Assembly: GCF_002078875.1 (NCBI RefSeq)
Contig: NC_034414.1
Coordinates: 15,626,383-15,690,382, forward strand
DNA: 64,000 bases
Source of the DNA: Numida meleagris
Lineage: Eukaryota > Chordata > Aves > Galliformes > Numididae
Direction: 5' to 3'
A program made the translations under genes and the position numbers. Each line of letters begins with the position of its first letter. The first letter of the stretch is position 1. Under the pieces are notes generated by a model that made no database searches, was not told where the DNA came from, and was given only the letters and a program-made list of their open reading frames with translations. Shown here in pieces: positions 63,401-64,000 of this stretch.

Positions 63401-64000
63401 TCTGCAAAGTTTCATTCAGACAGCCATGAAAGTGTAAGGCATTTAGACGAATGATGCCAGAAAGGCAAAGGATTTATTTTTTTCAGTTTTAGATATTGCT
63501 ATTCTGTCCACAGTCTTGGCTACAATGCAGCTGAGGGCTGCCCTGTTCCTTCACTGACCTTGGAGAGAGCTGTGGGAGCTTTGGGGCTGAGCCTCTAGCA
63601 TTTCAACCCAGCTGAGCTACAGCATCAATCCTGGAGAGACAGCAGAGCCGACGTGCTCAACAGTTAGTGCTTTTGGACAGGCACAAATAATTCACGGGCC
63701 AGTGGGTGGCCACAGCAGACAGCAATGTCTGAGCAATGAAGGCTAAGTTCTCCGCTGAAGCGAATGGGGACAGCGTGACAGCAAAAGTCAGCAGAGTACC
63801 AGCTCTGGAGAGCAGGGAGCCTGGCTCATCCCAAGCCACTGAGTAATTTCTGTGCATCAGCAACTCATTCTTATTTCACCAAGATCGTGCAGCATCTCTC
63901 CACACTTTTCTCCTGTTTCCTCTCCCTTTACGACTGTTTATCTTTCCCTCAATATTCTTCCATAGTCTTTTTGGAGTCTTTTCCATCAGACACGTCTCAT
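57477..64000. other. Non-coding stretch to the window end
   Basis: No gene or named repeat recognised in about 6.5 kb. It contains a 12-base A run (58313-58324), a 15-base T run (59284-59298), a perfect hairpin at 60636-60655, and a plus-strand pseudo-exon at 62949-62992. A strong minus-strand acceptor (cttgtgtctccaag ending at 60307) leads into a short frame with no clear donor. Confidence 0.5.
60636..60655. other. Perfect 8-bp hairpin with UUCG tetraloop
   Basis: ttttagtc, loop ttcg, gactaaaa. On the plus strand an RNA copy would close the tetraloop with a C-G pair, the especially stable cUUCGg form. There is no T-run or other terminator context that would give it a known function in a vertebrate. 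Confidence 0.6.

Noticed and set aside
63099..63407. Minus-strand frame with a hydrophobic C-terminal half resembling membrane segments
   Set aside because: No family is recognised, there is no start context or splice support, and hydrophobicity arises easily from T-rich codons.

Overview
This window looks like non-coding DNA from a bird. CR1 retroposon 3' ends (retroposons related to avian Chicken Repeat 1) occur in both orientations, two avian-type endogenous retrovirus solo LTRs sit at 20.7-22.7 kb, and there are several decayed MIR-like relics. Base composition is moderately AT-rich, and the two runs of N (304 and 845 bases) look like assembly gaps. A galliform such as chicken or turkey would fit, but the sequence alone does not settle the species. 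There is no prokaryotic gene organisation. The longest uninterrupted non-N reading frame is only 180 codons and shows no recognisable domain, so I call no long open frame a gene.

Layout. 0-20 kb: AT-moderate intronic or intergenic DNA with two plus-strand CR1 tails (about 1.3-1.7 and 6.9-7.3 kb), a 21-base poly-G run, two MIR-like relics (11.6 and 12.4 kb), the first gap (15.6-15.9 kb) and one arm of an inverted repeat whose partner lies 1.3 kb away (18.4 and 19.8 kb). 20-23 kb: two unrelated solo LTRs in the same orientation, about 0.8 kb apart. 23-31.7 kb: nothing recognised beyond small repeats. 31.7-35 kb: an old minus-strand CR1, a candidate minus-strand exon, MIR-like relics and a small CpG-dense patch. 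35.9-38.3 kb: the second gap, abutting a block (A) that recurs rearranged at 46.4-47.0 kb (B) and 47.8-47.9 kb (C). 40-44 kb: a candidate minus-strand exon, a GC-richer patch, a CR1 and a MIR. 47-64 kb: mostly featureless, with further weak candidate exons.

Gene content. Reading splice signals by eye gives a set of short minus-strand candidate exons: 57437-57476, 53158-53223, 40004-40053 and 32678-32720, possibly extended by 13460-13533. Each has an acceptor, a donor and an open frame, and the codon phases agree from one to the next. They could be exons of one gene transcribed on the minus strand with large introns. I do not recognise the protein, and comparable pseudo-exons can be found on the plus strand, so this is a hypothesis with low to moderate confidence. 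No tRNA, rRNA, CRISPR array or complete mobile element was found.
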